22,648 nt of DNA. Source: DATAVB01 sp040414495 (GTDB lineage Bacteria; Actinomycetota; Actinomycetes; Mycobacteriales; QHCD01). Location of the stretch: contig JBEDUI010000287.1 in NCBI GenBank assembly GCA_040414495.1, forward strand, positions 1-22,648, in the 5' to 3' direction. Both the position numbers and the translations under genes were made by a program. A model generated the notes under the pieces. That model searched no databases and was not told the origin of the DNA. It saw only the letters and a program-made list of their open reading frames with translations. Below, one piece after another: positions 6,685 through 13,847 of the stretch (position 1 is its first letter; each line of letters opens with the position of its first letter).

Positions 6685-6800
6685 GGTGTTTAGTCGCACG
6701 CGGTAATGACCCTGACGGGACAGATCCGGAGCCGAATCCACCGCCGATAACACGCGAGTAGGTACGGAGCCGTTGAGACTCTCCGGGGAATTCGCGATAT
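6685..6800. other. 116-nt gap between convergent genes, no clear element
   Basis: The space between the SnoaL-like stop and the stop of the opposing hypothetical gene has a short CCGGAG ... CTCCGG inverted pair about 50 nt apart and a repeated GGAGCCG. Neither forms a convincing terminator. No gene is supported here. Confidence 0.3.
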
Positions 6801-7160
6801 TCACTCTGCCGATGAATCGTCCGCCTCGATGGCTATTTCCACCGACTCGGAAATCACTTCGGTTCCGTCCTCGTTGTCGATTACTTCGGCTGCGGCGCGA
6901 AGGGCGAGCAGCCGGGCTTCGTACGCCTTGACTTCGGTTGGGTTGGGGCGCCACCCCGCGTCGGATTCGACCACTGGGTCATCCGGTCGGCTTGCCTCGG
7001 CCAGCGCCAACTCATCGGTGACGTCCATTTCGAGTTCGCGCAGATCGAGCCGGCGGGCTGTGGGGTCGAGTGCGTGCCGATCAAGTGGACCGGCGTCAGG
7101 GTCGGGTTGACGCGCGGCTGGGTCAGGGCGGTACGACGGCTGAAACACGGCGTCGGACAT
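6801..7160 (-). CDS. Hypothetical acidic protein
   Basis: A protein of 119 residues that I do not recognise. The start at 7160 (MSDAVFQPSYRPDP) follows GGAAGGA by about 6 nt; a frame that extends farther upstream lacks a ribosome-binding site. The first 40 residues are rich in Pro, Asp and Arg and look disordered. Residues about 70-95 (NPTEVKAYEARLLALRAAAE) form a likely amphipathic helix, and the tail is strongly acidic (EIAIEADDSSAE). No signal peptide or membrane segment. It diverges from the LAL regulator over 178 bp and may be its target or only a neighbour. Third-position GC bias supports real coding. Confidence 0.6.
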   Translation of the reverse strand: MSDAVFQPSYRPDPAARQPDPDAGPLDRHALDPTARRLDLRELEMDVTDELALAEASRPDDPVVESDAGWRPNPTEVKAYEARLLALRAAAEVIDNEDGTEVISESVEIAIEADDSSAE

Positions 7161-7238
7161 CGGTTTCCTTCCGTTGGCATGACGGGCGAGCAGGCGACTC
7201 CGGCCTCCGTTGACCGTCATCGCAGTACTGTTCGAAGG

Positions 7239-7262
7239 GCGACTCTGCCCGCGTGGAGTCGC
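7239..7262. promoter_or_regulatory. Inverted repeat in the divergent region before the LAL gene
   Basis: GCGACTC (7239-7245) and GAGTCGC (7256-7262) form a perfect 7-bp inverted repeat with a 10-nt spacer. A third GCGACTC lies at 7194-7200 and a GTGACTCG just before the LAL start codon. It could be an operator for one of the divergent genes. This rests on symmetry only. Confidence 0.35.
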
Positions 7263-7338
7263 GCTCGCTTCCGGGTGAACACCGCGTCGGGTCCCTAGTC
7301 GCGGTGACCGGTACCCGACGCGCAGCGGGGGTGACTCG

Positions 7339-10191
7339 ATGGCCAGCCGTTCCCGGCTTCGGTGGAGTCCGGTGTTGCGTGGGCGGCGCGTTGAATGCGC
7401 AGCACTCGATGAGCAGCTACGCCGTATCGGAGCCGGGCAGAGTTCGGTGCTGGTGCTACGGGGTGAGGCTGGGATCGGCAAGTCGGCGTTGCTCGAGTAC
7501 GTGGCCGAGCGGGCGTCGGGGTACCGGATCGTACGAGCCGTCGGCGTGCAGTCGGAGATGGAGTTGGCGTACGCCGGCTTGCATCAGCTGTGTACGGCGA
7601 TGCTCGATAACGTCGCCGCGCTACCGGGGCCGCAACGCGCCGCGCTGCAGGCGGCGTTCGGGCTCAACGAGGGCGGCGTACCGGAGCCGTTCGCGGTCGC
7701 GGTTGGCGTGTTGAGCCTGCTGTCCGAGGCGGCCGAGACGCAGCCGCTGGTCTGCCTGATCGACGACTCCCAGTGGCTCGATCGGGCGACCGCGCAGGCA
7801 TTGGCGTTCGTCGCGCGGCGGCTGCTGGCCGAGCGGATCGCGATGGTGTTCGCGGTCCGGGAGCCCGGCGACGTACCAAGGCCCAGCGCGGTCCGGGAGC
7901 CCGGCGACGTACCAAGGCCCACCGACGTACCGGGGGCCAACGATCTACAGCATCTGGCCGGCCTGCCCGAGCTGCGGGTCGAAGGGCTGCCGGACAGCGA
8001 GGCCCGTCTGTTGTTGGCGTCGGGGATTCCCGGCCGGCTGGACGAACAGGTCCGGGACCGGATCGTGGCCGAGACCCGGGGCAACCCGCTCGCGCTGCTG
8101 GAGCTTCCGCGCGGAATGACGCCGGCCGACCTCGCGGGCGGTTTCGGGTTGCCCGGCGCTGGGTCGCTGGCCGGCCGGATCGAGCAGATCTTCGCCAACC
8201 GCGTCGGCGAGCTCCCATCCGATTCCCGGGACCTGGTGCTGTTGGCGGCGGCTGAACCGCTGGGCGACGTCGCGTTGCTGTGGCGCGCGGCCGAACAACT
8301 CGGGATCGGACCAGATGCGGCCGCGCCAGCGGAGGCGGCCGGGCTGGTCGAGTTCGGCGTACGCGTGCAATTCCGGCATCCGCTGGTGCGTTCAGCTGCC
8401 TACCGGACCGCGTTGCCCAGCGATCGGCAGCGGGCGCACGGTGCCCTGGCCGCGGCGACCGATCCCGACGCCGACCCCGACCGGCGGGCGTGGCACCGCG
8501 CGCACGCGACCGTAGGTCTGGACGAGACCGTGGCGGCCGAGCTGGAACGTTCCGCCGCCCGGGCCCGGCGACGGGGCGGGGCGGCGGCCGCGGCGGCGTT
8601 CCTGCAGCGCGCGGCCGAGCTGACGCCCGACCCGAAACGGCGCGGGCAGCGGGCACTTGACGGCGCCCAGGCCAAGATCGAGTCGGCCGCGCCCGAGGCG
8701 GCCTCGGCGCTGCTGGGCATGGCCGAGCTGTGCCCGTTGGACGATTTCCAACGCGCCCGCGCCGGGCGGCTGCGCGCGCAGATCGCGTACTCGCTCAGCC
8801 GCGGCAGCGACGCACTGCCGTTGCTGCTTGACGCCACTACGGCTCTAGCCGCGTTCAACACCCACTTGACCCGCGACACGTACCTCGAAGCGTTCGCGGC
8901 CGCCAGCTACGCCGGCCGTTTCGGCGACCACGACGCTGTCCAACGGGTGGCCGCGGCGGCTCTGGCCAGGCCGGCACAGCAGTCAGATGCCCTCGATGCG
9001 CTGGTCCGAGGACTGGCCACAGTCGTGACCGACGGTTTTCAGGCCGGTGCGCCGCAGCTACGGGAGGCGCTGCGGGCCTTTGAACGAGCGGGCGAGGACG
9101 ACGCCGATGTGAACCACTGGCTGTGGCTGGCGTGTCGCGTCGCGTTCGAACTATGGGACGAGCGGCTGTCGGGCGACCTGGCCGGCCGGGGGCTACGCCT
9201 CGCGCGCGAGTCCGGCGCGCTGAGCATCGTCCCGATCGCGGCGAGCTTCCGCGCCGGCATACACGTTCACGCCGGTCAGTTCGCTACTGCATCGGCCCTG
9301 ATGCAAGAGGCCGTCGCCATTACGCAAGCGACCGGTACCGCGCCGTTGGTCTATGCGCTCCCGATGCTCGCGGCCTACCGCGGCGACGAGTCGCAGGCCC
9401 TCCCGCTGATCGAGGACGCCCGGCGCGACGCGGTCGCCCGGGGGCAGGCCCAGGCGCTGAGCATGATCGGCTGCGCGCAGGCGGTGCTCTACAACGGCCT
9501 GGCTCGCTACGAGGATGCGGTCGCGGCGGCCGAGCCGGCGTCTGCGCATGACGGGCTCACGTTGTACTCCTTGGTCCTGGTCGAGTTGATCGAAGGCGCG
9601 GTCCGCAGTGGACGCCGGGAGGTTGCCGCCGCCGCGTTGGATCGTCTGGCCGAACGGACCCAGGCCAGCAATACGGACTGGGCATTGGGAATCGAGGCTC
9701 GTTCGCGGGCATTGCTGGCCGAGGGTGACGCGGCCGAGGCGTTGTACGAGGAGGCGATCGCGCGACTGTCCCGCGGTGATGTCGCGTTGCACCTGGCCCG
9801 GGCTCGACTCCTGTACGGCGAGTGGTTGCGGCGGGAGAGTCGTCGGCTGGACGCCCGCGAGCAGTTGGCTGCGGCCCACGAACTCCTTGACGGTTTCGGC
9901 ACGGCCGCCTTCGCCGAGCGGGCCCGCCGCGAGCTGCTGGCCACGGGCGAAACCGCCCGCCGACGCACCGCCGACGCGTTGCGGCTGCTCACCCCGCAGG
10001 AGGCGCAGATCGCCCGGCTGGCCGGGAACGGGATGACCAATCCGGAAATCGGAGCCGAGCTGTTCATCAGCCCACGTACCGTCGAATACCACCTCCGTAA
10101 GGTTTTTCCCAAGCTCGACATCAGCTCGCGCAAGGAGCTTCGACAGGCGCTGGCCGGTGTCCCTGATCAACCCCCTAGGCAAATCAACTAG
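7339..10191 (+). CDS. LAL-type (LuxR-family, large ATP-binding) transcriptional regulator
   Basis: A protein of 950 residues, typical for LAL regulators. The N-terminal AAA/STAND ATPase has Walker A GEAGIGKSA (42-50) and a Walker B LVCLIDDSQWLD (about 136-147). A long helical, Ala/Leu-rich middle (about 330-870) suggests TPR-like repeats that sense a ligand. The C-terminal LuxR helix-turn-helix spans about 884-940 (LTPQEAQIARLAGNGMTNPE, then IGAELFISPRTVEYHLRKVF). LAL proteins are ATP-dependent activators of catabolic or secondary-metabolite genes. Start: ATG 7339 with GGGGGTGA just upstream; an internal GTG near 7371 is possible. Residues 171-194 are a 12-residue unit repeated twice. The gene is divergent from the hypothetical gene and 71 nt ahead of an SDR gene, a possible target. 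Confidence 0.92.
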   Translation: MASRSRLRWSPVLRGRRVECAALDEQLRRIGAGQSSVLVLRGEAGIGKSALLEYVAERASGYRIVRAVGVQSEMELAYAGLHQLCTAMLDNVAALPGPQRAALQAAFGLNEGGVPEPFAVAVGVLSLLSEAAETQPLVCLIDDSQWLDRATAQALAFVARRLLAERIAMVFAVREPGDVPRPSAVREPGDVPRPTDVPGANDLQHLAGLPELRVEGLPDSEARLLLASGIPGRLDEQVRDRIVAETRGNPLALLELPRGMTPADLAGGFGLPGAGSLAGRIEQIFANRVGELPSDSRDLVLLAAAEPLGDVALLWRAAEQLGIGPDAAAPAEAAGLVEFGVRVQFRHPLVRSAAYRTALPSDRQRAHGALAAATDPDADPDRRAWHRAHATVGLDETVAAELERSAARARRRGGAAAAAAFLQRAAELTPDPKRRGQRALDGAQAKIESAAPEAASALLGMAELCPLDDFQRARAGRLRAQIAYSLSRGSDALPLLLDATTALAAFNTHLTRDTYLEAFAAASYAGRFGDHDAVQRVAAAALARPAQQSDALDALVRGLATVVTDGFQAGAPQLREALRAFERAGEDDADVNHWLWLACRVAFELWDERLSGDLAGRGLRLARESGALSIVPIAASFRAGIHVHAGQFATASALMQEAVAITQATGTAPLVYALPMLAAYRGDESQALPLIEDARRDAVARGQAQALSMIGCAQAVLYNGLARYEDAVAAAEPASAHDGLTLYSLVLVELIEGAVRSGRREVAAAALDRLAERTQASNTDWALGIEARSRALLAEGDAAEALYEEAIARLSRGDVALHLARARLLYGEWLRRESRRLDAREQLAAAHELLDGFGTAAFAERARRELLATGETARRRTADALRLLTPQEAQIARLAGNGMTNPEIGAELFISPRTVEYHLRKVFPKLDISSRKELRQALAGVPDQPPRQIN
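7851..7921 (+). repeat. In-frame 36-bp tandem duplication inside the LAL gene
   Basis: Bases 7851-7885 recur exactly at 7887-7921 (35 of 35, period 36). They encode two copies of AVREPGDVPRP followed by a partial third DVPG. The repeat lies about 25 residues after Walker B in an Arg/Pro/Gly-rich loop, and the identity suggests a recent duplication. Confidence 0.9.
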
Positions 10192-10262
10192 GGCATTCGA
10201 CGGATCCGAGCGCAGCCACAGAGCGCGACCCTGAGGGCACATACCAAGAGAAGGGACGCGAC

Positions 10263-11012
10263 ATGAAGATCGTCATTATCGGCGGTACGGGGCTCATCGG
10301 CAGTCAGGTCGTGCAGAATCTGCGGGCCCGCGGCCATGAGGCCGTGCCGGCTTCGCCGAACTCGGGCGTCAACACGATCACTGGTGAGGGCCTGCCCGAA
10401 GCGCTGACCGGCGCCCAGGTCGTGGTCGATCTGGCCAACGGGCCGGACTTCTCGGATGCGGCGATCCTCGAGTTCTTCCAGACCTCGGGCCGGAATCTGC
10501 TCAAGGCCGAGGTCGACGCCGGTGTTGCGCACCACGTCGCGCTCACCATCGTCGGCGCCGAGCGGGTGCCGGACAGTGGGTACATGCGGGCCAAACTGGC
10601 GCAGGAGGAGCTGATCGAAGGCGCCGGCCAGCCGTACACGATCGTCCGCTCCACCCAGTTCATGGAGTTCATGCGCGCTGCCGCTGACGCCGCGACCGAG
10701 GGCGACACGGTACGGGTGCCTGCGGCCGACCTGCAGCCGATCGCCGCCGTCGACGTGGCCGCCGCGGTGACCGAGGCGGCCGTGTCTGACCCGATCAACG
10801 GTGTCATCGAGATCGCCGGGCCGGAGAAGATCAAATTCCCCGAGCTGATCCGCGAGATCCTCGCCGCCGACAACGACCCGCGCAAGGTCGTCGGCGACGT
10901 ACATGCCCGGTACTTCGGAACCGAGCTGACCGATTCCTCGATCACGGCCGGTCCGAACGCCCGACTGGGCAAGACGACCTTCGCCGAATGGCTCGCCGCC
11001 AACCACAAGTAG
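10263..11012 (+). CDS. NmrA-like atypical short-chain dehydrogenase/reductase (NAD(P)-binding)
   Basis: A protein of 249 residues. The N-terminal MKIVIIGGTGLIGSQVVQNL contains the Rossmann glycine motif GGTGLIG (7-13). Residues about 95-103 (AHHVALTIV) and YMRAKLAQEELI (114-125) give the modified Y-x-x-x-K segment of NmrA/YwnB-type proteins. The C-terminal part (YTIVRSTQFMEFM, QPIAAVDVAAAV) is typical of NAD(P)H-binding SDR family a5-like members. It may be a quinone/NAD(P)H oxidoreductase or a redox-sensing protein; the substrate is unknown. The ATG follows AAGGGA by 7 nt. It lies 71 nt after the LAL gene and ends at a strong hairpin. Confidence 0.88.
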   Translation: MKIVIIGGTGLIGSQVVQNLRARGHEAVPASPNSGVNTITGEGLPEALTGAQVVVDLANGPDFSDAAILEFFQTSGRNLLKAEVDAGVAHHVALTIVGAERVPDSGYMRAKLAQEELIEGAGQPYTIVRSTQFMEFMRAAADAATEGDTVRVPAADLQPIAAVDVAAAVTEAAVSDPINGVIEIAGPEKIKFPELIREILAADNDPRKVVGDVHARYFGTELTDSSITAGPNARLGKTTFAEWLAANHK

Positions 11013-11020
11013 CCAACTGT

Positions 11021-11052
11021 CGGGCGGCGGCGTCCGCACTCGCCGCCGCCCG
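11021..11052 (+). terminator. Hairpin terminator after the SDR gene
   Basis: A perfect 12-bp stem (CGGGCGGCGGCG with its complement) with an 8-nt loop starts 9 nt after the SDR stop. No T-run follows. Confidence 0.8.
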
Positions 11053-11079
11053 CCTCCGCAGTACCTACGGAGGACAGAC

Positions 11080-11325
11080 ATGACCACGTCAATCAGCCGC
11101 CGGCCCGTTGTGTGTCGGTTCAAGGTTCCGCATCGTCCCGGGGCGACAGCGATGACGAGGCACAACGCGCTGAGCATGGCCAAGCGCGTCGGGCTCTCCC
11201 CGGCCGACAAGTGGCGGATCGGCGCCCTGTCATTCCCGATCGAGTACCAGGCCTTCTGGACGACCCTCGCGGATATGGGTATGAGCCAGCAATGCCTCAT
11301 GGATCGGATGGGCGCAAGCCCGTGA
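11080..11325 (+). CDS. Small hypothetical protein coupled to the SRPBCC gene
   Basis: An open frame of 81 codons beginning at ATG 11080 behind a strong GGAGG ribosome-binding site (6 nt). The product is basic at the N-terminus and has a tryptophan-containing segment, ADKWRIGALSFPIEYQAFWT, and a Met-rich end (MGMSQQCLMDRMG). I do not recognise it. No membrane segment. Its TGA overlaps the GTG of the next gene (GTGA), so translation is probably coupled. It could also be an N-terminal remnant of a longer protein. The ribosome-binding site and coupling support real translation. Confidence 0.6.
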   Translation: MTTSISRRPVVCRFKVPHRPGATAMTRHNALSMAKRVGLSPADKWRIGALSFPIEYQAFWTTLADMGMSQQCLMDRMGASP

Positions 11326-11972
11326 GCTCGGCCGATCGTTGGCCCCGTGCGGCGCAGATCGCCGCCGATATGCCGCGCCAACTGCGGGAGGCGGCCAGCG
11401 ATCTGCCGCGCTGCCTGGTCGCGCCGCTGCGCCGGCGCCGCCACCGTACGTGGGGGGCCACCCCGGCCGAGATCGCCGCGTCGATGCCCGGTGACGATCT
11501 GCTGGCCCGGGCGCAGTACCGGTCCACGCGGGCCGTCACGATCGGCGCGCCGCCCGAGCGGGTGTGGCCGTGGCTGATCCAGGTCGGATGCGACCGGGCC
11601 GGGTGGTACGCCAACGACCTGCTCGACAACTTCGCCCAGCCCAGCGCCCGGCGGATCGTTCCCGAATTCCAGCACATCGAGATCGGTCAATGGCTGACGA
11701 TGGTTCCGAAGCCGTCCGCGAAACGGTCATTCATCGTGGACAGCTTCGAGGAACCGCATTGGCTGCTGTGGCGGACACCGATCCGAAGCTGGTGCTGGCG
11801 GCTCATTCCGTTGCCCGACGGGCAGACCCGGTTGATCAGCCGGCTGTACACGGCCTATAACTGGCGCCGTCCCGGGGTGCTCATCACCGTGGTGTTGATG
11901 GAGTTCGGTGACTACCCAATGATGCGTCGCATGTTGCTGGGCATCCGGGACCGGGCCGAACAAGACTCTTAG
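11322..11972 (+). CDS. SRPBCC-family protein
   Basis: A protein of 216 residues from the GTG at 11322. Residues about 65-110 (YRSTRAVTIGAPPERVWPWL, then IQVGCDRAGWYANDLLDN) match the START/SRPBCC ligand-binding fold, where the first strand and the P-x-x-V-W-P-W-L helix are typical. Later segments WLLWRTPIRSWCWRLIPLPD and TRLISRLYTAYNW are the hydrophobic cavity strands. Members bind or convert hydrophobic ligands or act as polyketide cyclases; no catalytic residues can be assigned. The N-terminal 60 residues are Arg/Ala-rich and not part of the fold. No terminator is evident after it; the rho promoter follows. Confidence 0.82.
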   Translation: MSSADRWPRAAQIAADMPRQLREAASDLPRCLVAPLRRRRHRTWGATPAEIAASMPGDDLLARAQYRSTRAVTIGAPPERVWPWLIQVGCDRAGWYANDLLDNFAQPSARRIVPEFQHIEIGQWLTMVPKPSAKRSFIVDSFEEPHWLLWRTPIRSWCWRLIPLPDGQTRLISRLYTAYNWRRPGVLITVVLMEFGDYPMMRRMLLGIRDRAEQDS

Positions 11973-12006
11973 CCGTCGGGAATGCAATCGCGGCGCGCTT
12001 AGTTAC

Positions 12007-12035
12007 TTGTCAACGACGGTGCAACCGTCTACTGT
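12007..12035 (+). promoter_or_regulatory. Strong promoter for the rho paralogue
   Basis: TTGTCA and TACTGT are separated by exactly 17 bp, close to the primary sigma-factor consensus and the best promoter match in the window. Transcription would start near 12042, giving a 5' leader of about 225 nt. It reads toward rho and lies in a 295-nt non-coding gap. Confidence 0.65.
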
Positions 12036-12074
12036 GAGCTTGCGAGCCGGTTCCAGGCCCTCGCTTGAGGTAGC

Positions 12075-12133
12075 AGCCAAGTCTCCATAAAAGCGCAATT
12101 GTCGCGCAGAAGTTCTTGTTTTCGCACTTGGCT
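12075..12133 (+). other. Possible structured element in the rho leader
   Basis: AGCCAAGT (12075-12082) pairs perfectly with ACTTGGCT (12126-12133) across a 43-nt loop that itself holds GCGC AATTGTC GCGC. This could be a leader RNA structure; rho genes are autoregulated through their leaders in several bacteria. A long AT-rich stretch inside is unusual for this GC-rich window. The function is inferred. Confidence 0.35.
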
Positions 12134-12267
12134 CCCCTTCGTTGAACGCCTTACGTATCAGGGCCTTTGGGTGCGCCGACGTGCTATACGCGGTGCGTCC
12201 GCCGCCGGCTGAATGCCTTATTTTCGCGCGCTCAGATCGCGCCACTCTCCAGAAAGGACACTCGCAA

Positions 12268-13455
12268 ATGAGTGCAACCACAGAAATCCGCAGCGCACCC
12301 AAGCCGCGGACACAACGCAAGAACGAGCCGGCCGAGGAGGACACCCTGCTTCCGGTAGCCGGGATCCTGGACGTGCTCGAGAACCACGCATTTCTCCGTA
12401 CCGACGGCTATTTACCCAGCCCGGATGACGTGTACGTATCGCTGTCGCAGGTCCGCAAATCGAACCTGCGGCGGGGCGACCTCATTACCGGCGCGGCCCG
12501 GCCGCCGCGTGCGGGCGACCGGCGCGACAAATACAATGCGCTGGCTCGTCTGGACACCGTCAACGGCCTGCGGCCCGACGAAGCCAAGCAGCGAGCCGAA
12601 TTCCATCAACTCACACCATTGTTTCCGCAGGAACGTATACGCCTGGAAACCGAACCGCACCTGCTGACCACCCGGGCAATTGACCTGGTAATGCCGATCG
12701 GCAAAGGGCAGCGTGCATTGATCGTGAGTCCGCCCAAGGCCGGCAAAACCGTTGTGCTGCAGTCGATTGCGAACGCGATTACGGCCAACAATCCGGAATG
12801 TCACTTGATGCTCGTGCTGGTGGGCGAGCGCCCGGAAGAGGTCACCGATATGCAGCGCTCGGTCAAGGGTGAGGTAATCGCCTCGACATTCGACCGGCCG
12901 CCGTCGGATCACACCATGGTCGCTGAATTGGCGATCGAACGAGCCAAACGTCTGGTCGAACTCGGCGACGACGTTGTCGTACTCCTGGATTCGATCACCC
13001 GCCTCGGCCGCGCCTACAACCTGGCCGCACCGAGCGGTGGCCGCATTCTGTCCGGTGGTGTCGATTCGACCGCGCTGTATCCGCCCAAGCGGTTGCTGGG
13101 CGCGGCCCGCAATATCGAGAACGGCGGCTCGTTGACCATTATCGCCACCGCCCTGATCGACACCGGATCGATGGCCGACACCGTTATCTACGAGGAATAC
13201 AAAAGCACCGGCAATGCCGAACTGCACCTGGACCGCAAGCTGGCCAACAAACGGATATTCCCGGCCATCGACCTGACGTTGTCCAGCACCCGTAAGGAAG
13301 AAATCCTGCTGACTTCCGACGAATACTCGGTCATCATGCGGCTGCGGCGACTGCTGGCCGGAATGGACAGCCAGCAGGCGATCGAACTGGTCCTGGGCCA
13401 GCTGAGCAAAACCGGCAACAACGCGGAATTCCTGGGCCAGCTGCAGAAAACCTGA
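12268..13455 (+). CDS. rho: Short transcription termination factor Rho paralogue
   Basis: A protein of 395 residues that aligns to the RNA-binding and ATPase core of actinobacterial Rho: OB-fold RNA-binding part (29-100), Walker A SPPKAGKT (154-161), ERPEEVTDMQ (187-196), Walker B VVVLLDSITR (236-245), Q-loop LSGGVDSTALYPPKR (261-275) and the arginine-finger region SSTRKEE (339-345). The roughly 200-residue N-terminal extension of actinomycete Rho is absent, so this is a second copy or a reduced Rho. Two core residues differ from almost all Rho proteins: G186 at the place of E. coli D210, and S313 at the place of G337 (KSTGN instead of KGTGN). Both positions contact bicyclomycin in E. coli. 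SGTR is also changed to SSTR. The start at 12268 follows AGAAAGGA by 9 nt; a longer frame upstream lacks homology. It hexamerises on RNA and stops transcription if active. Its codon use is less GC-biased than its neighbours. Confidence 0.9.
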   Translation: MSATTEIRSAPKPRTQRKNEPAEEDTLLPVAGILDVLENHAFLRTDGYLPSPDDVYVSLSQVRKSNLRRGDLITGAARPPRAGDRRDKYNALARLDTVNGLRPDEAKQRAEFHQLTPLFPQERIRLETEPHLLTTRAIDLVMPIGKGQRALIVSPPKAGKTVVLQSIANAITANNPECHLMLVLVGERPEEVTDMQRSVKGEVIASTFDRPPSDHTMVAELAIERAKRLVELGDDVVVLLDSITRLGRAYNLAAPSGGRILSGGVDSTALYPPKRLLGAARNIENGGSLTIIATALIDTGSMADTVIYEEYKSTGNAELHLDRKLANKRIFPAIDLTLSSTRKEEILLTSDEYSVIMRLRRLLAGMDSQQAIELVLGQLSKTGNNAEFLGQLQKT

Positions 13456-13457
13456 CC

Positions 13458-13829
13458 TCAGCCGCGAACGGCGATCGCTTCGATCTCGATCCGGAACCGA
13501 GGATCGATCAGTCCGCTGATCTCGACCAGACTGGCCGCCGGCCGTGGCTCCGGCAGTACCTCATCCAGGGCGGCCCGCACCGCCGCGAGATCGGCAATAT
13601 CGGTGAGGAAATACGTCACCTTGATCACCGCGCCCAGGTCCAGTCCCTGCGCGACAAGGAGCTCCTCGATTTTCCGGATGACCAGCTGTGCCTGGGAACC
13701 GACGTCCTCAGGAACCCCTCCATCGGATTGCAGCGGGGTCTGACCGGACACGAACACGAACGACCCGGCTGTACGAACCGGCTCGAAGATGGCAGCCAAG
13801 AATTCCTCCCACTGGTTGGCGACGTACAT
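13458..13829 (-). CDS. RidA family protein (YjgF/YER057c/UK114)
   Basis: A protein of 123 residues, the usual size. The motifs SFVFVSGQTP (about 23-32), QAQLVIRKIEELL, VIKVTYFLTDIADLAAVRAA and FRIEIEAIAV (with the conserved Arg in the last strand) mark the RidA fold. RidA proteins form trimers and hydrolyse reactive imines or enamines from PLP enzymes such as threonine dehydratase; not all members share that activity. The N-terminus (MYVANQWEEFLAAIFEPVRT) lacks the usual P-x-G-P-Y-S-Q-A motif, so it may belong to a divergent subgroup. No strong ribosome-binding site precedes the ATG. It is 18 nt after the ankyrin gene and 2 nt from the convergent rho stop. Confidence 0.87.
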   Translation of the reverse strand: MYVANQWEEFLAAIFEPVRTAGSFVFVSGQTPLQSDGGVPEDVGSQAQLVIRKIEELLVAQGLDLGAVIKVTYFLTDIADLAAVRAALDEVLPEPRPAASLVEISGLIDPRFRIEIEAIAVRG

Positions 13830-13847
13830 CCGTGTTCGGGTTGCAAA

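Noticed and set aside
9193..11690. Two minus-strand frames of 349 and 500 codons (9193-10242 and 10188-11690)
   Set aside because: They lie antisense to the LAL, SDR and SRPBCC genes, show no recognisable domain, and read through a terminator hairpin.
12034..12090. Possible 18-codon leader peptide starting GTG at 12034
   Set aside because: Its start codon overlaps the -10 box, so it would not be in the transcript, and it has no ribosome-binding site.
12003..12344. Minus-strand frame of 113 codons in the rho leader
   Set aside because: No ribosome-binding site, no recognised motif, and it covers both the rho promoter and its start.
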